From: Dictyobacter aurantiacus
GTDB taxonomy: Bacteria > Chloroflexota > Ktedonobacteria > Ktedonobacterales > Ktedonobacteraceae
Length of the DNA: 64,000 nt
Assembly (NCBI RefSeq): GCF_003967515.1
Contig: NZ_BIFQ01000002.1
Coordinates: forward strand, 1,488,001-1,552,000
Direction of reading: 5' to 3'
Made by a program: the position numbers and the translations under genes. The notes under the pieces are model-generated. The model did no database searches. It was not told the origin of the DNA and was given only the letters and a program-made list of their open reading frames with translations. Shown here in pieces: positions 36,991 to 45,528 of the stretch; position 1 is the stretch's first letter, and each line of letters begins with the position of its first letter.

Positions 36991-38102
36991 TCCTGTTCAC
37001 GTTGCTCTCGTTCTGCCAACGCTTTTGCCAGAATATTACGGGCGGCATTCTCATCGCGGTCCATTACCAGTTCGCACTTGGGACAAACGTGGGTACGCAC
37101 GCTCAAGCTTTTCTTGACAAGCGTGCCACAGCCGCTACAGTTCTGGCTGGTGAAATGTGGTGCGACCTTGATCACGGGAATGGTGTGCAACGACCCATAG
37201 TATTGCACCCAGGCCAGGAAGCGGCCCCAGGATGCATCATTGATCGACTTGGCAAGGTGGTGATTGCGCACGAGATTCGCTATCTTCAAGTCTTCAAAGG
37301 CAATGAGATCGTGAGATGTCACTAACGCGTTCGCCTCTTTGCGGGCGAAATCTTCGCGCTGCCTCTGGACTTTCAGGTGTGCTTTTGCCAACGTCTTTCT
37401 GGCCTTCAAACGGTTCTTGCTGCCCTTGGTTGTCTTGGAGAGACGACGCTGTAACCGCTTGAGACGTTTCTCGGCTTTGTGGTAGTGGCGGGGATTTTCG
37501 ACAGTAGTGCCATTGGCATCGGTGTAGTAGGCTTTGAGTCCCACGTCAATGCCGGTGATTGCTCCTGTCATCTCATGTTCGACGACCCGATCCGTCTGCA
37601 CGGCAAACTGGCAGAAGTAGCCGTCTGCACGCCTGATGAGGCGAACCCGCTTGATCTGTTTGACTGGAAAGGTTTCAATGGCTCGCGTACCCACCAGACG
37701 CAAGCATCCAATCCCACAGCCATCGGTGAAGGTGATGTGTCTGCCGTCTGCTTTCAACTTCCACCCAGAGGTTTTGTATTCCACCGAACGGTTGTCATGC
37801 TGAAAACGGGGGAAGCCTTTCTTCCCTGGTTTCTTCTGTTTGCAGTTGTCATAGAAGCGGGAGATCGCAGACCACGCCCGATCCGCTGCGGCTTGCCGTG
37901 CCATCGAATTGAGCTTGCTGGCAAAAGGAAATTCCTGAGCAAGGAAGGAACACGAGGCTTGCAAATCATTGCGACCGACACCACGACCGTCCATCCACTG
38001 TCGGATACCCTTGTTGCGGATGAATTGCGTGATCCTGATCGCGTCTTCAATGGCGGCGTATTGTGCCTTCGTGCCATCAAGCTTGTATTCGTAGATGAGC
38101 AT
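36945..38102 (-). CDS. tnpB: RNA-guided endonuclease TnpB
   Basis: About 385 residues, the normal TnpB length. It is the ancestor-type relative of Cas12 nucleases, cutting DNA at sites matching its guide RNA and helping its element persist. RuvC acidic residues are in GIDVGLKAYYTDANG (Asp), IAFEDLKIANL (Glu) and MDRDENAARNI (Asp). The zinc-finger pairs are CSGCG and CPKC. The start at 38102 (MLIYEYKLDGT) is the family start; the frame is open to 38159 but the extra residues overlap tnpA. All catalytic positions are intact, so it could be active. Confidence 0.93.
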   Translation of the reverse strand: MLIYEYKLDGTKAQYAAIEDAIRITQFIRNKGIRQWMDGRGVGRNDLQASCSFLAQEFPFASKLNSMARQAAADRAWSAISRFYDNCKQKKPGKKGFPRFQHDNRSVEYKTSGWKLKADGRHITFTDGCGIGCLRLVGTRAIETFPVKQIKRVRLIRRADGYFCQFAVQTDRVVEHEMTGAITGIDVGLKAYYTDANGTTVENPRHYHKAEKRLKRLQRRLSKTTKGSKNRLKARKTLAKAHLKVQRQREDFARKEANALVTSHDLIAFEDLKIANLVRNHHLAKSINDASWGRFLAWVQYYGSLHTIPVIKVAPHFTSQNCSGCGTLVKKSLSVRTHVCPKCELVMDRDENAARNILAKALAEREQREQDRTVGHTGTDAPLSA

Positions 38103-38124
38103 AGCCTCGTGTCCCCCCTTCCTG

Positions 38125-38520
38125 CTAGGATCTTGATTGGCGGGCAATATAGGCGTCAATAATCTCTTGACTTACATGCCCGGCAGTTGAATAGAATGTC
38201 GAACGGGTCCACAATGACGGCATCCGTCTCAGGTGCTCAAATTGCTTGCGCAGATGGTTGGATGAGCGACCTTTGATGAGCCGTGCCACATCGGTGGGCG
38301 TGGTATAAGGGTTGGTCTGAATGAAGAGATGGACGTGATCGGGTTGAATCGCCAGTCGGACAATGTGCCACTGATTTTCCTCTGCCACGTGTTCAATCTC
38401 CTCTTTTAACCGATCATGCACCGGACCTACCAACACCTTGCGTCGTCGTTTCGGGCAGAAAACGATGTGACATAAAATGTGGTGGACCGCATGTTGTTCA
38501 TGGATATATGTATCGCTCAT
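38125..38520 (-). CDS. tnpA: Y1 HUH transposase TnpA (IS200/IS605)
   Basis: About 131 residues. It excises and inserts the element as single-stranded DNA. The metal-binding HUH motif is IQPDHVHLFIQ and the nucleophile Tyr is in IIDAYIARQ near the C-terminus. HILCHIVFCPKRRRKVL is the usual N-terminal strand. The start MSDTYIHEQ at 38520 is preferred over the open frame to 38580. It lies 22 bases upstream of tnpB on the same strand. Confidence 0.93.
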   Translation of the reverse strand: MSDTYIHEQHAVHHILCHIVFCPKRRRKVLVGPVHDRLKEEIEHVAEENQWHIVRLAIQPDHVHLFIQTNPYTTPTDVARLIKGRSSNHLRKQFEHLRRMPSLWTRSTFYSTAGHVSQEIIDAYIARQSRS

Positions 38521-38648
38521 GTAGATTATTGTAGTTGATGCGACATGCTTTGTCAACATTCCACTGCGCGCCAGCCCCAAACAAGGAACGGCGATTCATC
38601 CCCCGCATGAAGGACTCTGTTGGGAAATTTTGTTCAGGCATCGGAACA

Positions 38649-40042
38649 TCACACCTGAGCCACCTCCTTGAGACGAGCAAAGGGCGTGGCTCGGCGTTCA
38701 GGACGGGAAAGCGTCCCTTGCGTTTGTGCTTGAAGATGTGCGATGATGCGCACTACATTGATCCCAGCCGCAATCTGTACATGGTGCAGATGCGTCTTTC
38801 GCTCCCCGCGATAAGGACTCCGTCGCATTCTGGTCCGACGCGCTGCTTGTGAAATGGTTCCTTCAACATTAGCACGCAGGGCGTATTCCTCTTGGAAAGC
38901 AGACGTGTCTTGCTCTTTTCGGCGCTGCTCTAACGCCTCATAGGCTTCTTGAGGCAGGAGTTTGAGAATACGCCCCTTGGCCCCAGTTGTGCAGTGCTCT
39001 CGTGCCATGCACGCCTGACAGCATTGGGGAGGAAAACAAACCTCAATTTTGTCTGTGCCGTGTCGGTCACGAAACGGAGCCCATCGCTGGCTCAGATGGC
39101 CTTGAGGACAACGGACCTGTTGCTGGTGCCAATCCACTTCAAAGTCGTACAGCCCATACCCCTCTCCAGCTTGCGCTTGCCAACTGGTTGACTCCTGGAG
39201 CGGACCCATCATCTCGGTTCCTCGTTTGGCTTGCTCGACAAGAGAGGTGGCACTGGTGTAGCCTTGATCCACGAACAGGGCCGAAGGGGCCACCTCGCGT
39301 TCACGCAGGTCCTGCAGGATTGGTTCCACTGCCATGCTATCAGGAGTCGTTGCCGGGACCGTGTGAACCTGGACAATCAGATGGGGCATGTGCGGATCTT
39401 GATCACAGGTCTCGGTCAGATGGATCTTGTATCCTAACCAGATGAGTTCTCGTTTGCGAGCCGAGCGTGCGTGTTCATCGTAGGGCGAAACGATCCGGTC
39501 CTCGTTCGTGACCGCAGGCCCATCACGCCATCGCACTCCAGTCTGGCCACGCTCGTAATGCTGATCAAAGACCTGTCGGAGACGGATGACAGAAGGTAAT
39601 TGGCCCAAAGCTGAGGGCATTTCTTGCTGTTCGAGACCATCTAACAGCCGTGCCACATCCTCTCCTACCTGCTTGCGTAGGGCCTGTTGTTCGCTCTCCT
39701 GCTTAGGAAAGCGTGTCATCTCAAAACGGTGAACAGAACGATCGAACCAGTCGGGGGCCACATGCAAAAGCAACCACTCCGGGTCCTGTTTCGCCAGGTC
39801 ATTGAGCGCGGCCCGCATACTCTCACCAACACTTTCCAGGCTGTTGAGCGTTCGCACCGCAGCGAGTACGGCGCTTGAATCCGTCCGTTGTTTGCCGCCG
39901 GCTTTGAGGCAGCCCCGTTGCCGGCTGACTGTCAAGATGGGTTCGAGCACCAGAGACTCGGCATGGGCATCGATGAGCCGTTGGCGAAAATCGCATAAAA
40001 TCGTAAAATCGACCCCTTCGTCGTCTAAAGGTAAACTACAGG
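38649..40042 (-). CDS. IS1182-like transposase, 3' exon
   Basis: The main part (about 464 codons) of a DDE-type transposase. LPLDDEGVDFTILCDFRQRL is the typical IS1182 continuation after the N-terminal DUF772-like region. Then come RTDSSAVLAAVR, the second catalytic region SALFVDQGYTSATSLV, and the C-terminal EEYALRANVEGTISQAAR with its catalytic Glu. The open frame runs upstream to 40100, but that part is intron sequence. Joined to the 5' piece at 42472-42757 it gives 1680 bases, exactly 560 codons in one frame, so splicing would restore an intact transposase. Confidence 0.85.
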
Positions 40043-42471
40043 GTAGGCCGCTGGCGAGTTCCTCCGCAAAGAGCGGAGCACTTTTCCATCGGCCCCCCAC
40101 CGAACCGGACGGGAACCTTTCGATTCATCTGGCTCTCTGGTAATGTTCATTCGAGGCGATGAGATGTCAGCGGTTTCCCGGCATGAATAGCTTTGTGGCA
40201 GGATTGGCAGACAACCAGTGTTTTTCGATGACGTGCCGCCATCGTTTTGACCCACGCTGGCTTTTCAGGCCGACCATAGCGTTCAAGATCCTTCAGAGCT
40301 CGGATATGGTGGACTTCGATCTGCGTATGCGAGTCACAGAGTTCACATGTCTCCGCAAGCAGTCGTTGAACGATTTCCGTTCGCCCATTCCAATAAAGGT
40401 AGGGATCATCATTGAGAACCGCCTCCATACGGCGTTGCAGAGGAATACCACCCCATTGGGCAATGAGGGGGTCTTTCCCTTCCCGCTGGATGACCGTTTG
40501 CAGTCCTTTGTAGACTTTCCCATCGGTCATCAGGGTGGCTCGGAAGCGTTCGTAGACTTGATGCACTGAGATTTTGAGTTTGGCTGCCAGTGTTTTGACC
40601 AGGGATTGCTCCATGATCCACTTCAGCTTGTTTAATCCATAGACATTGTGAGCCAGGCGGTAATACTCCACGACGCCCCGATACACCCCCTGGTAATGCA
40701 CGATGATCGAAAAGACCGAGTCATTGAGCATCTCCGTGCGATGGATTGGCTTGTTATGGGTCATGTACCGCTGGCATTTGGCTTGGATTACTGCCGCAGG
40801 AAGAGAGAGTTCTATCTTCCCGTTGAGCACACGTCGCTTGTAGTACGCTTGCTCATGCGCATCGTTGCGCTGAAAGGTCGAGAGTTCATACCCAAGGAAT
40901 TTCGCCTTTTCCGTGCGCATATGGGTAATAAGCGTTTTGGTTTCTGAGAGGTCCAGTTTGAGAGACTCACGCAGGAACATTCCCAGTTGGCGTTTGATTT
41001 CCTTGGCATCTTCCTTTGGCCCGATGATTCCCAGGCAAAAGTCGTCTGCATAGCGACAATACCGGAGCCGTCGGTAATCGGGATCGTAGGGATCGATCGA
41101 AGGAAGAGAGCGCCGCTGTTGTTCCAGGCTTTTCGTTTCTTCTTGCTTTCCCTGCTGCCGCTTTCGACGGATGGTACTGCTGAGGCGAGTGTAGGTGGGG
41201 TTGGCCTTGCGGCGTTCTCCCCTGGTGTATGCTGGGATGAGCGTGTCTTCGACAAAGGTATCCAGATGGCTGAGCACGATATTGGAAAGTATTGGACCAA
41301 GAATTGAGCCTTGCGGTGCACCGCTTAATGTGCGGTTCCATTTCCAGTTTTCTAGATATCCTGCTTTCAGCAAACTGCGGATGAGTTGAAGAAAGCGACC
41401 ATCATGAATATATTTTGCCAGGGTATCGAGCAACAAGTCGTGCGACAAGTTGTCGAAGCAGGCAGCAATATCTCCCTCAATGGTCCAGGTTACTCCAGCC
41501 CAATGGTCGTAAATGTCCTTGAGAGCCGTATGGCAACCTCGTCCGGGCCGAAAACCGTGGGAGTGTTCAGAAAAAGTTGGTTCGAAGTATGCCTCAAGTA
41601 TGAGGCGAATAACTTCTTGTAACAGCTTATCTGACCACGTTGGAAGACCCAGAGCGCGCGTCTTCGTGCTGTTCCGCTTTGGAATGACAACCCGTCGCAC
41701 CGGTTTCCATTGATACCGTTCCTGACGTAATGCGTTGATGATCGCATCAATTTTCGCCAGGGACATGCTATCAACGGTTTCCGTTGTGACCCCCTGGGTC
41801 ATGGCTCCTTTGTTCCGATAGATTTTGCCGTAAGCAATCAGGTACCATTCACGATTGAACAATTGTCGATACACGCGGGTCAATGGTAATCGCTTTTTCC
41901 CACGTTCTCGAACGAGTTCCAAGTAAACCCTGGCCTCCTGCATTACGCATACCTCGTTTCGTGTTGGAACTCCACATTTCCTGTCTTCCTTCCCCCTGTG
42001 GCTGGCTTTCCCAACCGCCCTGGTGGGTCGTGACTCCCACGAGTAGTATGAAGACTCTGTGACCCTAAGCCTCGCAGCTCGTAGGCCATCCCGTGGTACG
42101 TCATGGTGATACGTCCGAGCGTGACGTAGGCACGCAATTCATCCCCTTTGCCAACTTCATTAGCTGGTCCCCAATATGAAGAAGGGTGCAGTAATCGCCC
42201 TAAGTAATTACTGCATCATATGGCATCGGTAATAGACGCTATGACCGATGGGTGAAATATGACACCACATGGAGATTTGCATTTGAGCAGTGTAGCTCTT
42301 GCCATATCACGCGAGCCTTGCAGAACAGCACCCTAAGCGTCTTCGAATGTTTTCTGCGTTTCCAACATGCTCTTGTCCCCTTTCCTTTTCAGGTCCAGGT
42401 AAGTTGGATGACTCAAGAATCTCCCTTCTCATTCTTCCTGGCTGCACCAGGGATATCACCATGCGCCACAC
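40043..42471 (-). mobile_element. Group II intron (about 2.43 kb) with encoded reverse transcriptase
   Basis: The intron RNA reads on the minus strand. The 5' end is placed at GTGTGGCGCATGG (42471 downward), matching the GUGYG rule, and the 3' end near 40043 (...CGGCCTAC). Domain V is recognisable at 40101-40136 (AGCC...TCGAAAGGTT...GGTTC, with a GAAA loop), followed by a domain VI stem. Bases 41944-42471 hold the structured 5' part. With these ends the host transposase exons join in frame. The ends could shift by a few bases. Confidence 0.8.
40147..41943 (-). CDS. ltrA: Group II intron reverse transcriptase/maturase with HNH endonuclease domain
   Basis: 598 residues. It helps the intron splice and then copies it into DNA targets. 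The reverse-transcriptase active site is YCRYADDFCLGI, with HSHGFRPGRGCHTAL and GAPQGSILGPILSNIVL as flanking RT motifs. The maturase X region lies at about 400-500. The C-terminal HNH endonuclease has C-E-L-C, VHHIRALKDL and CQSCHKAIH, so all nuclease ligands are present. The protein looks fully functional. Its stop lies about 10 bases from domain V. Confidence 0.95.
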   Translation of the reverse strand: MQEARVYLELVRERGKKRLPLTRVYRQLFNREWYLIAYGKIYRNKGAMTQGVTTETVDSMSLAKIDAIINALRQERYQWKPVRRVVIPKRNSTKTRALGLPTWSDKLLQEVIRLILEAYFEPTFSEHSHGFRPGRGCHTALKDIYDHWAGVTWTIEGDIAACFDNLSHDLLLDTLAKYIHDGRFLQLIRSLLKAGYLENWKWNRTLSGAPQGSILGPILSNIVLSHLDTFVEDTLIPAYTRGERRKANPTYTRLSSTIRRKRQQGKQEETKSLEQQRRSLPSIDPYDPDYRRLRYCRYADDFCLGIIGPKEDAKEIKRQLGMFLRESLKLDLSETKTLITHMRTEKAKFLGYELSTFQRNDAHEQAYYKRRVLNGKIELSLPAAVIQAKCQRYMTHNKPIHRTEMLNDSVFSIIVHYQGVYRGVVEYYRLAHNVYGLNKLKWIMEQSLVKTLAAKLKISVHQVYERFRATLMTDGKVYKGLQTVIQREGKDPLIAQWGGIPLQRRMEAVLNDDPYLYWNGRTEIVQRLLAETCELCDSHTQIEVHHIRALKDLERYGRPEKPAWVKTMAARHRKTLVVCQSCHKAIHAGKPLTSHRLE

Positions 42472-42757
42472 GGCGCAACAAGGCGTAGTTCCAATCAATG
42501 CGCGCCCGCACTGCTTCTGCTGCTTGACGATCGGTGAGGTGCTCAATGGTTTGTAACACTGTCACTACGGCCAAACGCCAGGGAGTTTCTGCATTCCGTC
42601 CACGCTTGGGGAACAGATGAGCAAAGGTCTCATCTGTAGAGATGCTTGCCAGTTCGTCTCGTAAGACCATCGCGAGCGTCCCTTTGGGGAATGCTCGATG
42701 GGCGATCCGGTTCGTTGTTTCTGGAACCTCATCTAGCCGTCTCGGTTTCATGGACAT
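42472..42757 (-). CDS. IS1182-like transposase, 5' exon
   Basis: The first 95 codons plus one base of the transposase split by the group II intron. The protein begins MSMKPRRLDEVPETT and continues with TPWRLAVVTVLQTIEHLTDR and RIDWNYAL, which normally leads directly into the L-x-L-D-D-x-G-x-D segment found at the start of the 3' exon. The ATG at 42757 has AGGAG 7 bases upstream and is preferred over 42787. Without splicing, translation would run into the intron and stop at 42413. Confidence 0.82.
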
Positions 42758-42887
42758 GAGCATGCTCCTTTGCTTCTCGTCTTTCACTCCATTCCTGTCA
42801 AGGGGGGATTTTTTCTCACCTTACCATCTTTGCTCTTCCTTGACGAGTTGTCTGAACAAAAATTTCCAACAGAGTCATTTATGCGGG

Positions 42888-43415
42888 TGGAGTGTCAATC
42901 TCTACGCTATTCGCGAATTGCATATGAGTCCGGCAATCCTGGGGCTGACCATAGCAGGGGGGAGCGTTGGAGCATTGATTGGTTCTTTCGCGGCTACGCC
43001 TGCTGCCAATTGGTGTGGTGTTGGACGCGCGATAGTGGGAGCTGTTTGTCTGGAAGGATTGGGCGCTCTGTTGATTCCGCTGGCTGGTGGTTCAATGTGG
43101 CTTGTCATTTCTCTGTTCATCGCCGGACGCTTTCTCATGGGGATGATGGATCTCATTTACCATATTAACCAACTGAGTTTGCGCCAGATCAGAACTCCAA
43201 ACAACTTGCAAGGGCGCGTCAATGCCACCATCCGTTTTATTGCCGGCGGTGTTGTCGCCTTTTCCTCTCTACTGGGCGGTTTTCTCGGCACAGCCATTGG
43301 TCTGCGCGCCACACTTTTTCTTGGTGCCGGTGGCGTTTGCTTCTCTTGTCTATGGCTTATCTGTTCTCCTATATGGAAAATAACAGACCTTCAGCCAGCA
43401 CATAAGGACAAATAG
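42888..43415 (+). pseudogene. MFS transporter, C-terminal half (truncated by IS1182-like element)
   Basis: The frame starts at the outer edge of the IS terminal repeat (WSVNLYAIRELHMSPAILGL) and continues with five to six membrane helices typical of the second half of an MFS permease (TIAGGSVGALIGSFAA, NLQGRVNATIRFIAGGVVAF). About 175 residues of an expected 400 remain. The 5' half is not found on the other side of the IS cluster, so a deletion or rearrangement must have followed the insertion. Confidence 0.8.
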
Positions 43416-43457
43416 CCCGCTTACCATCTGATTAATCGTGTCTTTCCAGAAGAATAA

Positions 43458-43489
43458 GAGGCCAGTAAGCGTTGCCGTTGCCTGGCCTC
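43458..43489 (+). terminator. Terminator after the MFS remnant
   Basis: GAGGCCA (43458-43464) pairs with TGGCCTC (43483-43489) and is followed by GTTTTCG. It is the probable original terminator of the truncated MFS gene. Confidence 0.5.
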
Positions 43490-43564
43490 GTTTTCGCTGT
43501 AATTGCCTCTCCTGAAGATGGATATTTTTATGCCGGGTGTTCTCGCCAGAGACGCATCACTTTT

Positions 43565-44194
43565 TCAGTCGGTGGGGCCGTCATAGTTGTTGGATGATTT
43601 ATAGGGCATGCGATTGTACTCCTGCAGCCAGTTGGTGGCGATCTGGATCTGCGCATCTCGCAGGCTTATCTTGCCGCTGCAGACCTGGTCGCGTAAATAG
43701 TTTTCGACTTTATCTTTTTCATGATAGCCTGGCACAGGCGTCGCGCTCTCGGGCCACAGGTTCGAGATATCGTTTGTGCCGCCCAGTTGCAGGCTTACCA
43801 GATGATCGATCTGATACTGTCCTGGCGCGCGCCTGGTGATGCCGTAGGAGGCGTAGACCTGGTTTTTGAGACTCACCGGCACATTCCGCACAGAGGTGGC
43901 ATAGCCCGGTGTGCAGACCTGGGCCGTGGTCAGATTGGGGAAGATATCACCGGGGGTGCACGCCGTATCCTGTAGCGGTCCCTGCGCCTGGCAGCCACTG
44001 GTTTTGGTCCGGTGGCCCCAGGCAGGGGCTACAACAATACTATCAAAGGAAGCGGAGGCGCCCCTGAGCATGGTTTGTGCCCTATTTGATTGGTCGCCAG
44101 TCAGGATATTTGTTGTAAAGGGAAGGTCACACGCACTGAAAAAAACGACAAGAAGCGTGAATAGCGTCACCCATATCAAGCCTTTGCGCATCAT
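43565..44194 (-). CDS. Lipoprotein with an HNH-nuclease-like motif
   Basis: 209 residues. The signal peptide ends with a lipobox (VVFFSAC), so it is exported and lipid-anchored. The mature protein contains YQIDHLVSLQLGGTNDISNL followed by WPE and a later KDKVENYL, the pattern of a minimal HNH fold seen in secreted nuclease-like proteins (D-H, N, and a basic/His end). Cysteines in GCQ, ACTPGD and VCTPGY could form disulfides outside the cell. It lies 50 bases after a DUF1963 gene in the same direction. Nuclease activity is inferred from the motif only. Confidence 0.7.
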   Translation of the reverse strand: MMRKGLIWVTLFTLLVVFFSACDLPFTTNILTGDQSNRAQTMLRGASASFDSIVVAPAWGHRTKTSGCQAQGPLQDTACTPGDIFPNLTTAQVCTPGYATSVRNVPVSLKNQVYASYGITRRAPGQYQIDHLVSLQLGGTNDISNLWPESATPVPGYHEKDKVENYLRDQVCSGKISLRDAQIQIATNWLQEYNRMPYKSSNNYDGPTD

Positions 44195-44243
44195 CCAACG
44201 TCTCCTTCTGCCTGATCCTTCAGTTGTGGTGATCTACCGGAGC

Positions 44244-45092
44244 TCAGGAAGATTGGGCCACCAGCCAGGTGGAGTCGAATTTCTGTGCCTGTAGATCGGC
44301 GAGCTTGATCCAATAGTAGAGCATGCCAGAGCCGGGCCAGTTCATGTTGATACGCTCATCGCTATCAACCTGCAATAGCAACTGCCACTCGTTGGCGCTC
44401 TTTGAGAGTTCAGCCACCTTTGGATCATCGGCATCGGTGATGCCGTTGGTCATCATCTGGCACTGCAGGCGCATGTCATCCTGCAGCGTCTCAGGATAGC
44501 CAAGCATCTGATGATGCGGCTGGGTCGAGGGTTTGCCCGTAAAGCTGGCGTATACCGTATCATATTTTGCCTGATCGTCGTTATTCCAGGCAAGGTCGGC
44601 AATTTCCAACTGCGGCTGTTGGGACATTGTCGACATCGCATCAAAGCCGACTGTGCTGGTTTTGAAGCGGGCCTCTTGCGGCAAACTTGTGGGAACCCTA
44701 GCGGGTTGTAGATGCTGGATATCACTGCTGTAGAGGACACTCCAGCCGCCAGCATCCTGTGGATCTTCTCCGTACGTCTCTTGCTTAGCATCATAAAAAA
44801 ACCAGAGCATACCCTGCTGAGGTAGCCTATGGTTGGTATCGTAGGGTGCGACCTCATCCAGACGGATCTGAGCCACAAACGACAGGGGCGCATCCTTTTT
44901 CATCGGCCATTGCTGTCCCTGGGGGAGATCTGGTATGCCACCTATCTTCGAAATGCCAGCCTTCAATCCGGCCTCATCTTTCACGGGCGCAGCCTTCAGG
45001 CTGATCGCCGGCTGTACCAGGACCTGAACAGAGTCCGCCAGGCGTTCCAGGCCAGCTTTCTTTAACGCCTTCTGCGTATCTTCAGCTTTCAT
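44244..45092 (-). CDS. DUF1963 / YwqG-like protein
   Basis: 282 residues with the complete YwqG layout: AGLKAGISKIGGIPDLPQGQ(QWP) near residue 50, LSFVAQIRLDEVAPYD near 75, MLWFFYDAKQETYGEDPQD, MLGYPETLQDDMRLQC and a C-terminal WLLLLQVDSDERINMNW-like strand. The fold is known, but the role is not; family members sit near polymorphic-toxin loci in some Gram-positive bacteria. It precedes, and is probably co-transcribed with, the HNH-motif lipoprotein gene. Confidence 0.85.
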   Translation of the reverse strand: MKAEDTQKALKKAGLERLADSVQVLVQPAISLKAAPVKDEAGLKAGISKIGGIPDLPQGQQWPMKKDAPLSFVAQIRLDEVAPYDTNHRLPQQGMLWFFYDAKQETYGEDPQDAGGWSVLYSSDIQHLQPARVPTSLPQEARFKTSTVGFDAMSTMSQQPQLEIADLAWNNDDQAKYDTVYASFTGKPSTQPHHQMLGYPETLQDDMRLQCQMMTNGITDADDPKVAELSKSANEWQLLLQVDSDERINMNWPGSGMLYYWIKLADLQAQKFDSTWLVAQSS

Positions 45093-45528
45093 CTATTTTT
45101 CTGCCTCCATTACACTCTCTCGTACTGAAAACACTAGATCTGTCTGCCCTGGAAACCGGGAAGGCATCATTCTATATGTTTTCTGTCTCTCACTTGTAGT
45201 ACGTGGCACCAGAGCTTTTTGAGGCAAACGACCTCAGCGCACCTGCAGGGCTTACTCTTTGTATGGTTATTGCTTGCCGTGCGCCTGGGTTTTCACACCT
45301 GCGGCGTTGAGGGGCTATTTGTATGTTGATGGGTCGGATGCGCATTCGCGCACCCGGCCCATCAATATCCCCGCGTCCGCGCAGCGGACGCGCGCCTGTA
45401 AAAAGTATGCCTGACAGTAAGGAAAATTTGGACGCAACGGTACACTTTGTTGTGTAGCTGAATAGGTCTGTTTAACGTTGTGTGAACAGAAACCTGAATT
45501 TAAACCAGCAGCAGCAAAAAGGAAGATC
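45093..45528. repeat. Spacer with two GC-rich hairpins
   Basis: An imperfect 18-bp stem (45326-45343 with 45348-45365, loop ATTC, core GATGCGC-ATTC-GCGCACC) is followed by a perfect 9-bp stem (45372-45380 with 45384-45392, loop GCA, CGCGTCCGC/GCGGACGCG). The second hairpin shares its core with the one at 1909-1931. The rest holds divergent promoter sequence. Confidence 0.65.

Larger units (their letters stand above)
36841..38600 (-). mobile_element. IS200/IS605-type insertion sequence (tnpA + tnpB)
   Basis: An apparently complete element about 1.75 kb long. It encodes an intact Y1 transposase and an intact TnpB. The right end shows a CCCC-N13-GGGG hairpin (about 36849-36869). The left end lies upstream of tnpA near 38600 and touches the terminal repeat of the IS1182-like element. 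Exact ends are uncertain because this class has no terminal inverted repeats or target duplication. Confidence 0.8.
38602..42887 (-). mobile_element. IS1182-like insertion sequence interrupted by a group II intron
   Basis: Terminal inverted repeats are visible at 38602-38637 and 42852-42887; the inner 25 bases (GACTCTGTTGG...TTTTGTTCAG) match at 23 positions. Without the intron the element would be about 1.86 kb, normal for IS1182-like elements. No target duplication is obvious. On the left it abuts the IS200/IS605 element; on the right it cuts into an MFS gene. Confidence 0.82.

Noticed and set aside
37479..38162. 227-codon plus-strand frame opposite tnpB
   Set aside because: Antisense shadow of TnpB, with no family features.
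40043..40100. N-terminal part of the open frame of the transposase 3' exon
   Set aside because: These codons correspond to group II intron domain VI and not to IS1182 protein sequence.
42642..42887. N-terminus of the MFS remnant
   Set aside because: This part of the open frame lies antisense to the transposase 5' exon and the IS terminal repeat; MFS-like sequence only begins at the IS edge.
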